Of a stretch of 64,000 bases of DNA, positions 1-9,564 are shown in pieces; position 1 is the first letter of the stretch; each line of letters begins with the position of its first letter. The position numbers and the translations under genes were made by a program. The DNA is taken from positions 165,862-229,861 of the forward strand of contig NZ_FUWS01000012.1 in assembly GCF_900167435.1 (NCBI RefSeq), read 5' to 3'. The stretch comes from Marinactinospora thermotolerans DSM 45154 (GTDB lineage: Bacteria; Actinomycetota; Actinomycetes; Streptosporangiales; Streptosporangiaceae). The notes below the pieces were generated by a model. The model saw only the letters and a list, made by a program, of their open reading frames with translations. It was not told where the DNA came from and did no database searches.

Positions 1-18
1 CTGCTGTTTCCCCCACAA

Positions 19-1473
19 TCAGTCGCTCGCAGCGCTGTTCTCGTCCGCCCGTCGCGCGGCCTCGGCCGCGGGCGTCCCAGGGCGCTTGCGCTGTACCCAC
101 CCCTCGATGTTGCGCTGCTGACCGGCCGAGACCGCCAGTGCGCCGGGTGGGACGTCTTCGCGGACCACCGTTCCGGCGCCGGTGTAGGCGCCGTCCCCGA
201 CCCGGACGGGCGCGACGAACATGTTGTCGCTGCCGGTGCGGGCGTGGTCGCCGATGGTCGTGCGGTGCTTGGTGACACCGTCGTAGTTGACGAACACCGA
301 CGAGGCGCCGATGTTGACCCCACGGCCGATGTCGGCGTCGCCGACGTAGGTCAGGTGCGGAACCTTCGTCCCCTCGCCGATGTTGGCGTTCTTCACCTCG
401 ACGTAGGTGCCGATCTTGACCTTGCGGTCCAGCACCGCGCCGGGACGCAGGTAGGCATAGGGACCGACGGTCGCCTCGGGGCCGATGAGCGCCTCGTGGG
501 CGACGGTCATCGACACCACCGCGTCGGCGCCGACCTCGGTGTCACGCAGGACCGTGGCCGGACCGATGTGGGCGCCCTCGCCGACGACGGTGCGCCCCTG
601 GAGCTGGGTCTGCGGTTCGATGACCGCGTCACGGCCGACGCGGACCCCGGCGTCGACCCAGGTGGTGGCGGGGTCGACGATGGTCACGCCGTCGCGCATG
701 AGAGCGGTGAGCAGCCGGTCGTTGAGCAGCCGGCGGGCCTCGGCGAGCTGGACGCGGTCGTTGACCCCCTGGATCTCGACCCAGTCGCCGGCCAGCGCCG
801 CGCCGACGCGGTGACCGTCGCCGCGCAGGATCCCCACGGCGTCGGTGATGTACTCCTCGCCCTTGGCGTTGTCCGTGGACAGCCGCTTGACGACGTCGCT
901 GAGGAGGGCGCCGTCGAAGGCGTACATGCCGGAGTTGATCTCGTCGATGGCGAGCTGCGCCTCGTCGGCGTCGGCGTGCTCGACGATCCCGGTGAAGACG
1001 CCATCGGCGTCGCGGACGATCCGGCCGTACCCCGCGGGGTCGGGGACCCGGGCCGAGAGCACGGTGACGGCGTTCCCGGCCTCCTCGTGGGCGGCGACGA
1101 GCCCGGCCAGCGTCGCGCCGCGCAGCAGCGGCGTGTCGCCGTAGGCGAGCACGACCGTGCCCGACAGCTCGACACCCTGCTCACGCAGCGACTCCACCGC
1201 CATGCGGACGGCGTGGCCGGTGCCGTTCTGGCTGTCCTGGACGGCGGTGCCGACTCCGGGGGCCACATGCTGGAGGTGCTGGACGACCTGCTCGCGCCCG
1301 TGGCCCACGACGACCACGGTGCGCTCGGGGTCGAGTTCGGCGGCCGCGGCCAGGACGTGGCCTAGCATGCTGCGGCCGCAGATCTCGTGCAGGACCTTGG
1401 GAAGCCGGGACTTCATTCGGGTGCCCTCGCCCGCCGCGAGGACGATGACGGCAGCCGGGCGGCTCACGCTCAC
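19..1473 (-). CDS. glmU: GlmU, bifunctional UDP-GlcNAc pyrophosphorylase / glucosamine-1-P acetyltransferase
   Basis: Makes UDP-N-acetylglucosamine in the cytoplasm for peptidoglycan: it acetylates glucosamine-1-phosphate and then couples the product to UTP. The protein has 484 residues. The nucleotidyltransferase signature LAAGEGTRMKSRLPKV lies near residues 12-27, and the C-terminal half is a left-handed beta-helix of hexapeptide repeats. NIGASSVFVNYDG and TGSDNMFVAPV are in the form seen in actinobacterial GlmU. The reading frame extends upstream, but GTG at 1473 is the best start because GAGGAG lies 9 bases before it. It is followed upstream by tRNA-Gln on the same strand. The gene is complete, with a short Ala/Glu-rich tail usual for actinobacteria. 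Confidence 0.96.
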   Translation of the reverse strand: MSVSRPAAVIVLAAGEGTRMKSRLPKVLHEICGRSMLGHVLAAAAELDPERTVVVVGHGREQVVQHLQHVAPGVGTAVQDSQNGTGHAVRMAVESLREQGVELSGTVVLAYGDTPLLRGATLAGLVAAHEEAGNAVTVLSARVPDPAGYGRIVRDADGVFTGIVEHADADEAQLAIDEINSGMYAFDGALLSDVVKRLSTDNAKGEEYITDAVGILRGDGHRVGAALAGDWVEIQGVNDRVQLAEARRLLNDRLLTALMRDGVTIVDPATTWVDAGVRVGRDAVIEPQTQLQGRTVVGEGAHIGPATVLRDTEVGADAVVSMTVAHEALIGPEATVGPYAYLRPGAVLDRKVKIGTYVEVKNANIGEGTKVPHLTYVGDADIGRGVNIGASSVFVNYDGVTKHRTTIGDHARTGSDNMFVAPVRVGDGAYTGAGTVVREDVPPGALAVSAGQQRNIEGWVQRKRPGTPAAEAARRADENSAASD

Positions 1474-1771
1474 TGGCGGAGACTCCTCATGTCGCTGGCG
1501 GATGATCTGTGCGTCGGCGCACGACGGGATCGAACCCACGAAGCCGACGTGACGTGTCGGCGAAACTGACGGCAGTTTGCGGGCGCGCGAACAGAGAAGA
1601 GCCCGGGCCGACATGGGCAGCATACATCCGGGGCAATGCGACGGTGGGGGCGGTCCCACCCGGAGGACGGGACGCCGCGCCCGGCTCCGTCGGAGGCCGG
1701 GGCCGTGGGCGGCCCGCTCGGCGCGCCGCCTGTGAGATCGGCTACCCCCGCAGCGAGGCGGACCTGAAGGG

Positions 1772-1843
1772 CTCCCGGGCTAGGACTCGAACCTAGAACA
1801 GACGGACCAAAACCGCCGGTGTTGCCGATTACACCACCCGGGA
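1772..1843 (-). tRNA. tRNA-Gln (anticodon TTG)
   Basis: The minus strand folds as a full cloverleaf of 72 bases. The acceptor TCCCGGG pairs with CCCGGGA, and the anticodon stem GGCGG/CCGTC holds the loop TTTTGGT with anticodon TTG. The T arm is CTAGG-TTCGAGT-CCTAG, and the discriminator base is G. No 3' CCA is encoded. It lies 298 bases upstream of glmU on the same strand. Confidence 0.95.
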
Positions 1844-2033
1844 CCGCGATCAGAGCACACCCGGACCGACGTCGCTTCCGATCGGGGTTCGACCGCTGAG
1901 GCAAACGATAGCGGGTCGTCCCCACCAGAGCACACCCATATGTCGCGGTCAGGCCGCGCCGAGGTGACACGCCCCTCTCCCCTTTTGTCGCGAGCGGGAC
2001 TTTGCCGCCTGTTTTCCCGCTCACATCTTGCCA

Positions 2034-2077
2034 AACCTACGGCTGCGTAGGTTACGGTTACGTAGGTATAGGTTACG
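2034..2077. promoter_or_regulatory. Palindromic operator plus GGTTACG repeats upstream of the desaturase-tetR unit
   Basis: A perfect inverted repeat AACCTACG-N4-CGTAGGTT spans 2034-2053. It runs into three direct GGTTACG copies at 2050-2056, 2056-2062 and 2071-2077. The stretch is less GC-rich than its surroundings and sits about 85 bases before the desaturase start. A TetR gene is the next gene in the same unit, so this is the likely autoregulatory operator. It lies in the 318-base space between tRNA-Gln and the desaturase, in which I see no gene. Confidence 0.6.
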
Positions 2078-2161
2078 CGGCCGTCGTCCGGGCGTCGCGT
2101 CCTCGCCCCTACCCGGCGAGGACGCGACGATTCACACAACGGCCTTGAACGAGGTGGGCAG

Positions 2162-3118
2162 ATGACCACAGCACCCGAGACCGCTCTCGACTCCACGAAA
2201 CGCACGCCCGAGCCGGAGCTGGACCCGGAGGGCCAGTCACTCGGCAACCGGATCACGGTCTTCTTCTTCGTCCTGGTCCCCCTGCTCGCTCTCATCGCGG
2301 CCGTCCCCTTCGCCTGGGGGTGGGGACTGACCTGGCTCGACATCGCCATCGGCGCCGTGTTCTACGTCATCGGCGGCCTGGGCATCACCGTGGGCTTCCA
2401 CCGGCACTTCACCCATGGCTCCTTCAAGGCCAAGCGCCCGCTGCGCATCGCCCTGGCCATCGCCGGCAGCCTCGCCATCGAGGGCGGCGTCATCAAGTGG
2501 GTCGCCGACCACCGCCGTCACCACAAGTACGCCGACGCCGAGGGCGACCCGCACTCGCCGTGGCGCTTCGGCGACGACTGGCGTTCGGTCGCCAAGGGCC
2601 TGTTCTACGCGCACATGGCCTGGATGTTCCTCAGCGAGGAGAAGACCTCTCCCAAGCGCTTCGCGCCCGACCTGCTCAAGGACAAGGACCTCGTCAAGAT
2701 CGACCGCTGGTTCGGCGCGATCGTGTTGTTCTCGCTCCTGGCCCCGGCCGTGATCGGCGGTCTGATCACCATGTCCTGGTGGGGGGCCTTCACCGCCTTC
2801 TTCTGGGGCGGCCTGGTGCGCGTGGCCCTGCTGCACCACGTGACCTGGTCGGTCAACTCGATCTGCCACACGATCGGTGAGGAGAACTTCGAAGTCCGCG
2901 ACCGTTCGCGTAACGTGTGGTGGCTGGCGATTCCCTCGTTCGGGGAGTCCTGGCACAACCTCCACCATGCCGACCCCACCTGCGCCCGGCACGGCGTCCT
3001 GAAGGGTCAGATCGACATCTCCGCTCGCGTCATCTGGGCCTTCGAGAAGCTGGGCTGGGCCACCAAGGTGCGCTGGCCCAACGCGGAACGTCTCGCCGCC
3101 AAACGCGTCAGCGTCTGA
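2162..3118 (+). CDS. Membrane acyl-CoA/acyl-lipid delta-9 desaturase
   Basis: An integral-membrane di-iron fatty acid desaturase that puts a cis double bond into saturated acyl chains and so adjusts membrane fluidity. The protein has 318 residues. All three His boxes are present: HRHFTH at 80-85, HRRHH at 117-121 and HNLHH at 265-269. Hydrophobic segments lie near 31-50, 60-78, 185-215 and 212-228. The start ATG follows an AGGTGG ribosome site. A TetR regulator begins 14 bases after the stop, and an operator-like palindrome precedes the gene, so the pair probably forms a self-regulated lipid-homeostasis operon. Substrate (CoA, ACP or lipid-bound) cannot be told from sequence. Confidence 0.9.
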   Translation: MTTAPETALDSTKRTPEPELDPEGQSLGNRITVFFFVLVPLLALIAAVPFAWGWGLTWLDIAIGAVFYVIGGLGITVGFHRHFTHGSFKAKRPLRIALAIAGSLAIEGGVIKWVADHRRHHKYADAEGDPHSPWRFGDDWRSVAKGLFYAHMAWMFLSEEKTSPKRFAPDLLKDKDLVKIDRWFGAIVLFSLLAPAVIGGLITMSWWGAFTAFFWGGLVRVALLHHVTWSVNSICHTIGEENFEVRDRSRNVWWLAIPSFGESWHNLHHADPTCARHGVLKGQIDISARVIWAFEKLGWATKVRWPNAERLAAKRVSV

Positions 3119-3132
3119 TCTGATTGGCGATC

Positions 3133-3771
3133 ATGGAAGCCGTGAGCGAGCAGAAACCCCGGTCCCGCAGGAAGCGCATGACCGGCAAGGAACGTCGAGA
3201 ACAACTTCTCGACATCGGGCGGGAACTGTTCGCCGAGCGCGGCTTCGACGGTACGTCGATCGAGGAGATCGCGGCTCGGGCGGGCGTCTCCAAACCCGTG
3301 GTCTATGAGCACTTCGGCGGCAAGGAGGGCATCTACGCCGTCGTCGTGGACCGTGAGATGCAGCGGCTGCTGGGCATGGTCAGCGACGCCCTGATCGGTG
3401 ACCACGCCCGCACCAAGCTGGAGCGCGCGGCCTTGGCACTGCTGCGCTACATCGAGGAGAGCAGCCAGGGTTTCCGGATCCTGGCCCGCGACTCCCACGC
3501 CGCGTCGGCCACGGGGAGTTTCGCCAGTCTCATCAGCGACATCGCCTCACAGGTCGAGCACATCCTGGCCGAGGAGTTCAAGTCACGCGGCTACGATCCC
3601 AAGCTCGCCCCGCTGTACGCGCAGTCGCTGGTGGGCATGGTCGCCCTCACCGGACAGTGGTGGCTGGAGGTGCGCAAGCCCAAACGCGAGGTGGTCGCCG
3701 CGCACCTGGTCAACCTGGCCTGGAACGGCCTGTCGAGCCTGGACCCCAAACCGCGGCTGGAGAGCGCGTAA
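3133..3771 (+). CDS. TetR-family transcriptional regulator
   Basis: A one-component repressor of 212 residues. The N-terminal helix-turn-helix is typical: GTSIEEIAARAGVSKPVVYE followed by HFGGKEGIY. The C-terminal ligand-binding half resembles no ligand class I can name. It starts 14 bases after the desaturase stop. An in-frame TTG at 3124 is also possible; I chose ATG at 3133, though neither has a strong ribosome site. The context suggests it senses acyl-CoA or fatty acid state and represses the desaturase through the palindrome at 2034-2053; this is inference. Confidence 0.85.
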   Translation: MEAVSEQKPRSRRKRMTGKERREQLLDIGRELFAERGFDGTSIEEIAARAGVSKPVVYEHFGGKEGIYAVVVDREMQRLLGMVSDALIGDHARTKLERAALALLRYIEESSQGFRILARDSHAASATGSFASLISDIASQVEHILAEEFKSRGYDPKLAPLYAQSLVGMVALTGQWWLEVRKPKREVVAAHLVNLAWNGLSSLDPKPRLESA

Positions 3772-3853
3772 CGGCGCCGTGCCGCCGGGTGCCCCTGCCG
3801 GCCGGAGCCGCGCCGCCGGATCGGTTGAGGGGGAACTCGCTCTCCGACCGCAC

Positions 3854-3873
3854 TATCTCGATATCGAGAGATA
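3854..3873. promoter_or_regulatory. MarR operator-like palindrome
   Basis: TATCTC-N8-GAGATA spans 3854-3873 around the perfect 12-base palindrome CTCGATATCGAG at 3857-3868. It ends five bases before the marR start and overlaps the likely ribosome site. A repressor bound here could block its own expression. Confidence 0.6.
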
Positions 3874-3877
3874 AGCT

Positions 3878-4393
3878 GTGGCCATGCGCGACGAGGTTGA
3901 TGGGCTGGTCGAGGCGTGGCGGGCGGAACGCCCCGACCTCGACGTCGAGCCGCTCCAGGTCCTCAGCCGGGTCTCCCGCCTGGCCCGGCACCTGGACCGC
4001 GCACGACGCACGGTGTTCACCGAACACGGCCTGGAGCCGTGGGAGTTCGACGTGCTCGCCGAGCTCCGCCGCTCCGGACCGCCCTACGAGCTGAGCCCGG
4101 GCCGCCTGCTGCGCGCCACGCTCGTCACCTCCGGCACCATGACCAACCGGATCGACCGCCTCGCCGCGGCCGGCCTGGTGCGCCGCTTCCCCGATCCCGC
4201 CGACAAGCGGGGCGTCCTGGTCCGCCTGACCGATGAGGGCCGGGAGCGGGTCGACGGCGCGCTGACCGCGCTGCTGGACTACGAGAAGACGATCCTGGGA
4301 GCGATGCCCGCCTCGGAGCGGCGCCGGCTCGCCGCCCTGCTCAGGTCCCTGCTGTCCCCCCTCGACGAGCCCGACCCCCGCCAGCGCACCTGA
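3878..4393 (+). CDS. MarR-family transcriptional regulator
   Basis: A winged helix-turn-helix dimer regulator of 171 residues. The recognition region LLRATLVTSGTMTNRIDRLA is followed by the wing GLVRRFPDPADKRGVLVRLT with the family D-x-R-G core. GTG at 3878 or ATG at 3884 could start it. The palindrome just upstream argues for autorepression. It is followed 69 bases later by a lipoprotein esterase on the same strand. Whether that esterase belongs to the regulon is unclear, because the esterase has its own good ribosome site. Confidence 0.88.
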   Translation: MAMRDEVDGLVEAWRAERPDLDVEPLQVLSRVSRLARHLDRARRTVFTEHGLEPWEFDVLAELRRSGPPYELSPGRLLRATLVTSGTMTNRIDRLAAAGLVRRFPDPADKRGVLVRLTDEGRERVDGALTALLDYEKTILGAMPASERRRLAALLRSLLSPLDEPDPRQRT

Positions 4394-4462
4394 GACCGTG
4401 GACGGGCGCGTCCCGGCGCGGCCGTCCCGACCGCCTGTGCCCGGACGTCCCGAGGAGCAGAC

Positions 4463-5395
4463 GTGACCCCACGCAGATGGGCCTCCGCCATGGCCGCCGC
4501 CGCCCTGACCCTCCTGGCCGGATGCACCGCCGCCTCGGAAGGTCCGTCCACGGCGCCCTCCGACCTCCCGCGTCACTACCTGTCCCTGGGAGACTCGCTG
4601 GCCGTGGGGGCCCGCCCCGACGGGACCGGCGGCCTGGTCGAGACCGACGAGGGCTACCCCGACGTGCTCGCGCGCACCCTGCGGGAACGCCTCCCCTCCC
4701 TGGAACACGAGCGGCTGGGGTGCTCGGGAGAGGACAGCGCGAGCTTCCTCGGCGGAGGGGCGCCGGGATGCGACCACCCGGCCGGGTCCCAGCTCGCCGC
4801 GGCCGAGGGGTTCCTCCGCGAGCACCGTGACCGGACCACGCTGGTGACGATCGACATCGGCGCCAACGACGTCATGCGCTGCGCCTCCCTGACGGAGGGG
4901 CTCTCGTCCGCGCGCATCGACGAGACCTGCGTCCGCGAGGGGCTGTCGGCCGTCGAACGCAATGTCCCGCAGATCGCCGAGCGGCTGCGCGCCGCGGCCG
5001 GCGAGGACGTCCCCATCGTCGGCATGACCTACTACAACCCGTTCCTCGCCGTCCTGCTGCTCGACGGCGCCGGGACGGCGGCCCCACCCCTGGCTGAGGG
5101 GCGCGCCCCCGGGGAACTCGCCCGCTACTCGGCGGACGTCGTGGCCGAGCTGAACGCGACGCTCACCGACGCCTACGCCTCCGCGGGGATCGAGGTCGCC
5201 GACGTCGCCGCGGCCTTCGACTCCGACGATTTCCAGGTCCCCGCCGACAGCGAGACCGGCCTGCCCGCCAACGCGCAACTGATCTGCGACACCACCTGGA
5301 TGTGCGACATCGGGGTGGGGCCGGACATCCATCCCCGCCCCTCCGGAGCCGAGCGGATCGCCCGGACGTTCGCCGACACGCTCGAAGGGACCTGA
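4463..5395 (+). CDS. SGNH/GDSL-family secreted lipoprotein esterase
   Basis: A serine hydrolase of the SGNH fold, anchored outside the membrane as a lipoprotein. It has 310 residues. The signal peptide ends in the lipobox LLAGC with the lipidated Cys at 21. Block I is SLGDSLAVG with catalytic Ser45, block III is GAND at 134-137, and block V is DIHP with Asp288 and His290. Cysteines near 88, 104, 140, 276 and 281 probably form disulfides, as in Streptomyces SGNH lipases. Start GTG at 4463 has GAGGAG five bases upstream. The substrate (lipid, acetylated glycan or other ester) is not predictable. Confidence 0.88.
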   Translation: MTPRRWASAMAAAALTLLAGCTAASEGPSTAPSDLPRHYLSLGDSLAVGARPDGTGGLVETDEGYPDVLARTLRERLPSLEHERLGCSGEDSASFLGGGAPGCDHPAGSQLAAAEGFLREHRDRTTLVTIDIGANDVMRCASLTEGLSSARIDETCVREGLSAVERNVPQIAERLRAAAGEDVPIVGMTYYNPFLAVLLLDGAGTAAPPLAEGRAPGELARYSADVVAELNATLTDAYASAGIEVADVAAAFDSDDFQVPADSETGLPANAQLICDTTWMCDIGVGPDIHPRPSGAERIARTFADTLEGT

Positions 5396-5429
5396 GCCGG
5401 CGTAGCGCGCGGCGCGGGGAGGACGGGGC

Positions 5430-5455
5430 GGGGCGGCCCGGCACCGGGCCGCCCC
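5430..5455. terminator. Bidirectional terminator hairpin
   Basis: An 11-base-pair GC-only stem (GGGGCGGCCCG against CGGGCCGCCCC) with a four-base loop lies between the convergent esterase and ABC-F genes. No T-tract is present, as is common in this genome. Confidence 0.7.
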
Positions 5456-5460
5456 GCGGG

Positions 5461-7245
<1,785 letters not shown>

Positions 7246-7363
7246 CGTGGTTCCATTGTGCTGGCTCCACCCGACCGCGCGGACCATTCCTCTTCCTGCG
7301 CGCACTCCCCGAAACGCCGGCGACCCCCGCCGATCATCGTGCGAGGGCTCGCCGGTCGCGGGG

Positions 7364-8302
7364 TCAGGCGGCGAAGAAGGAACGTACGGCGGCGGCGATG
7401 CCCGGCACGTCGAGGCCGTGGAGGCGATCATGGTCGGCCGTCGTCCCATAGGCCCGCACCTCCGTCTCGCGGGAGACCCCCAGCGACCTTTGCCGGTGCC
7501 GCCGGTCCTCCAACGCGACCGCGACCTCGGGGGCGGAGGTTCCCGCCAGGTAGGGCTCGACCACCATCACGTCGGCCCGGCCGGCCGCCGCGACGATCCT
7601 GTTCAGCCCCGCGCGGTCGAACGGTCGCACCGTGGCCAGGTAGGCCACCGTCACGTCGACCCCCTCCGTCGCGGCGAGCACCCGGTCCAGCATCGGCCCC
7701 ACCGCCACGACCACTCCCAGTGACCGCGCCGACCCCGCCCGGACGACCACCATGCCCTGTCCCACCGGACGGGCCGCCGCGTTGCCCCGGGAGGACAGGC
7801 GCAGGTAGACGCGCTCGTCCGAGGCCAGCGCGGAGCGCAGCAGGTCCGGCACCTCGTCCTGGTGGCCGGGGACGTGCACGGTCCAGCCCGGCAGGGTGTC
7901 CAGCAGGGCGACGTCGCCCGGCGCCATGTGGGTGCGCCCGGCCTCGGGCGCGTCGTAGGAGCCGCCGATGCTGACCAGCACCGCGCCGACGTCCTGGTGT
8001 CCCAGGTCGAGTTTGACCTGCTCGAACGGACGCTCCAGCAGGAAGGGGGTGTAGGTGTGCACGACCGGGCGCAGACCGGTCAACGCCAGGCCGCCGGCGA
8101 CACCGATCATCAACTGCTCGCGTATGCCGACGTTGATGACCCGGTCCGGGTGCCGGGCGGCCACCGCGGTGAACCGATCGGCGGAGATGTCGGCGAGGAC
8201 CAGGGCCACCCGGGGGTCGGCGTCCAGCGCCTCGGTCACGGTGGTGATGAACACCTCCCGCATCTCCTGGGAGGTGACGGTCGGTGGGACGGTCAGGGTC
8301 AT
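7364..8302 (-). CDS. Transketolase, C-terminal subunit
   Basis: The pyrimidine-binding and C-terminal domains of a transketolase-like enzyme as a separate 312-residue chain. It carries the NVGIREQLMIGVAGGLALTG region that holds the TPP-activating glutamate of this family (E in IREQ), and a Rossmann-like C-terminal domain (VVAVGPMLDRVLAA). It starts six bases after the N-terminal subunit stop, so the two are co-translated from one message and should form an alpha2beta2 enzyme. The physiological sugar pair is unknown. The SoxR-type promoter in front of the operon suggests a role during redox stress. Confidence 0.85.
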   Translation of the reverse strand: MTLTVPPTVTSQEMREVFITTVTEALDADPRVALVLADISADRFTAVAARHPDRVINVGIREQLMIGVAGGLALTGLRPVVHTYTPFLLERPFEQVKLDLGHQDVGAVLVSIGGSYDAPEAGRTHMAPGDVALLDTLPGWTVHVPGHQDEVPDLLRSALASDERVYLRLSSRGNAAARPVGQGMVVVRAGSARSLGVVVAVGPMLDRVLAATEGVDVTVAYLATVRPFDRAGLNRIVAAAGRADVMVVEPYLAGTSAPEVAVALEDRRHRQRSLGVSRETEVRAYGTTADHDRLHGLDVPGIAAAVRSFFAA

Positions 8303-8308
8303 CTGTTG

Positions 8309-9001
8309 TCACTCCTTGGGTGCGACCCGGGCCACGACGGCCAGCGGGTGTCCGGTGTGGGGGGCGGTGAACGCCTCGTAGAGGGCCGCGTGGTCGCGTC
8401 CGTTGACGGTGCGGGTGGCCCACCCCTCACGGGCGAACCGGTCGGCGATGCCGCCCGGCCAGCCGAGTGACGCCGAGCGGTTGTCGATGACGACGGCGGT
8501 GAGTTCGGTCATCCCGAGCCTTCCGGCGACCGCGATCGCCTCGTGGTTGCTGCCCTCGTCCAGTTCGGCGTCGCCGAGGAGGACGACGACGCGCGGGGTG
8601 GTGCGGCCCTGGGCGCGCAGCCCCAGCACCGTGCCCAGGGCGAGCCCCAGGCCGTGTCCGAGCGAACCGCTGCCGATCTCCACCCCGGGGATGAGGGTCC
8701 GGTCGGGATGCTGTCCGAGCGGGGAGTCGACGCGGTTCCAATGGCGCAGCGTGCGCGCGTTGAGGAACCCCTTCGCCGCGAGCACCGCGTAGTAGCAGAT
8801 CGGCCCGTGCCCCTTGGAGAGGAGGAACCGGTCACGGTCGGGGTCGTCGATCCGGTCGGGGGCCACGTTGAGGACGCGGTCGTAGAGGACCCAGAGCACA
8901 TCCAGGGTGGACGTCGCGGCCGCCTGGTGTTTCTCGTCGCCTGACATCAGTCCGATGAGCGCGGGCAGATCGGCGTACCTGGAAAGAGTCGTCGTCGCCA
9001 T
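8309..9001 (-). CDS. Transketolase, N-terminal (TPP-binding) subunit
   Basis: The thiamine-diphosphate binding half, 230 residues. FLLSKGHG at 60-66 and GSLGHGLGLALG are typical of transketolase. The metal/TPP motif reads GDAELDEG at 143-150, so the usual GDG is GDA while the Asp ligand is kept. The ATG lies only six bases past a -10-like GAGACT. The transcript from the SoxR-type promoter would therefore be almost leaderless, and no ribosome site can be seen. It is divergent from soxR. Confidence 0.85.
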   Translation of the reverse strand: MATTTLSRYADLPALIGLMSGDEKHQAAATSTLDVLWVLYDRVLNVAPDRIDDPDRDRFLLSKGHGPICYYAVLAAKGFLNARTLRHWNRVDSPLGQHPDRTLIPGVEIGSGSLGHGLGLALGTVLGLRAQGRTTPRVVVLLGDAELDEGSNHEAIAVAGRLGMTELTAVVIDNRSASLGWPGGIADRFAREGWATRTVNGRDHAALYEAFTAPHTGHPLAVVARVAPKE

Positions 9002-9007
9002 GCCGCC

Positions 9008-9038
9008 AGTCTCGAACCTCGAGTTAACTAGAGGTCAA
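9008..9038 (-). promoter_or_regulatory. SoxR box and SoxR-type promoter of the transketolase operon
   Basis: The site CCTCGAGTTAACTAGAGG at 9017-9034 matches 16 of 18 bases of the enterobacterial SoxR box. On the minus strand it lies between TTGACC (9038-9033) and GAGACT (9013-9008) with 19 bases between hexamers. That is the over-long spacing MerR-family activators correct. The pattern aligns with the E. coli soxS promoter (TTTACC, 19, TATACT). The predicted transcript start falls at the transketolase ATG. On the other strand the same site lies 33 bases from the soxR start. Confidence 0.85.
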
Positions 9039-9066
9039 GCGTCCGGACCCTGGAACGGAGAGTGAC

Positions 9067-9528
9067 GTGGCACACCTTCCCGTACGACTGACCATCGGCC
9101 AGCTGGCCGAACGCAGCGGCGTACCGCACACCACCCTGCGCTTCTACGAGGAGCGCGGCCTCATCACCAGCGAGCGCACCAGCGGCAACCAGCGCCGCTA
9201 CCACCGCAGCACGCTGCGCCGGCTCGCGTTCATCTCGGCCGCCCAGCGCGTCGGCCTGTCCCTGAGCCAGATCCACGACGCGCTGGCGACCCTGCCCGAC
9301 CAGCGCACCCCGACCGCCGCCGACTGGGCGCGCCTGTCCGAGCAGTGGCGGACCGAGCTGGACACCCGCATCGACGCGCTGCAACGGCTGCGCGACCGGC
9401 TCACCTCGTGCATCGGGTGCGGGTGTCTGTCGCTGCGCTCGTGCGGCCTGCACAACCGCGACGACGTTCTCGCCGCCAACGGCCCCGGGGCTCCCCTGCT
9501 CAAACCGGCGCGGGAGGGCGGCATGTGA
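9067..9528 (+). CDS. soxR: SoxR, redox-sensing MerR-family activator
   Basis: A [2Fe-2S] sensor of redox-cycling compounds and superoxide. The protein has 153 residues. The N-terminal MerR winged helix is TIGQLAERSGVPHTTLRFYE. The cluster ligands are C115, C118, C120 and C126 (CIGCGC then SCGL), with the same C-x2-C-x-C-x5-C spacing as E. coli SoxR. Start GTG at 9067 has GGAGAG upstream. No soxS is present. In actinobacteria SoxR usually controls redox enzymes or exporters for self-made pigments; here the adjacent target is a two-part transketolase. Confidence 0.95.
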   Translation: MAHLPVRLTIGQLAERSGVPHTTLRFYEERGLITSERTSGNQRRYHRSTLRRLAFISAAQRVGLSLSQIHDALATLPDQRTPTAADWARLSEQWRTELDTRIDALQRLRDRLTSCIGCGCLSLRSCGLHNRDDVLAANGPGAPLLKPAREGGM

Positions 9529-9564
9529 CCCGCCGCCCGGCCGTCTCCACGGGCTTGCCGGCGC

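Noticed and set aside
1522..1540. T-arm-like sequence on the minus strand just upstream of glmU, suggesting a second tRNA
   Set aside because: Only GTGGG-TTCGATC is tRNA-like. The 3' side of the stem does not pair fully, and no acceptor, D or anticodon arm can be folded around it.
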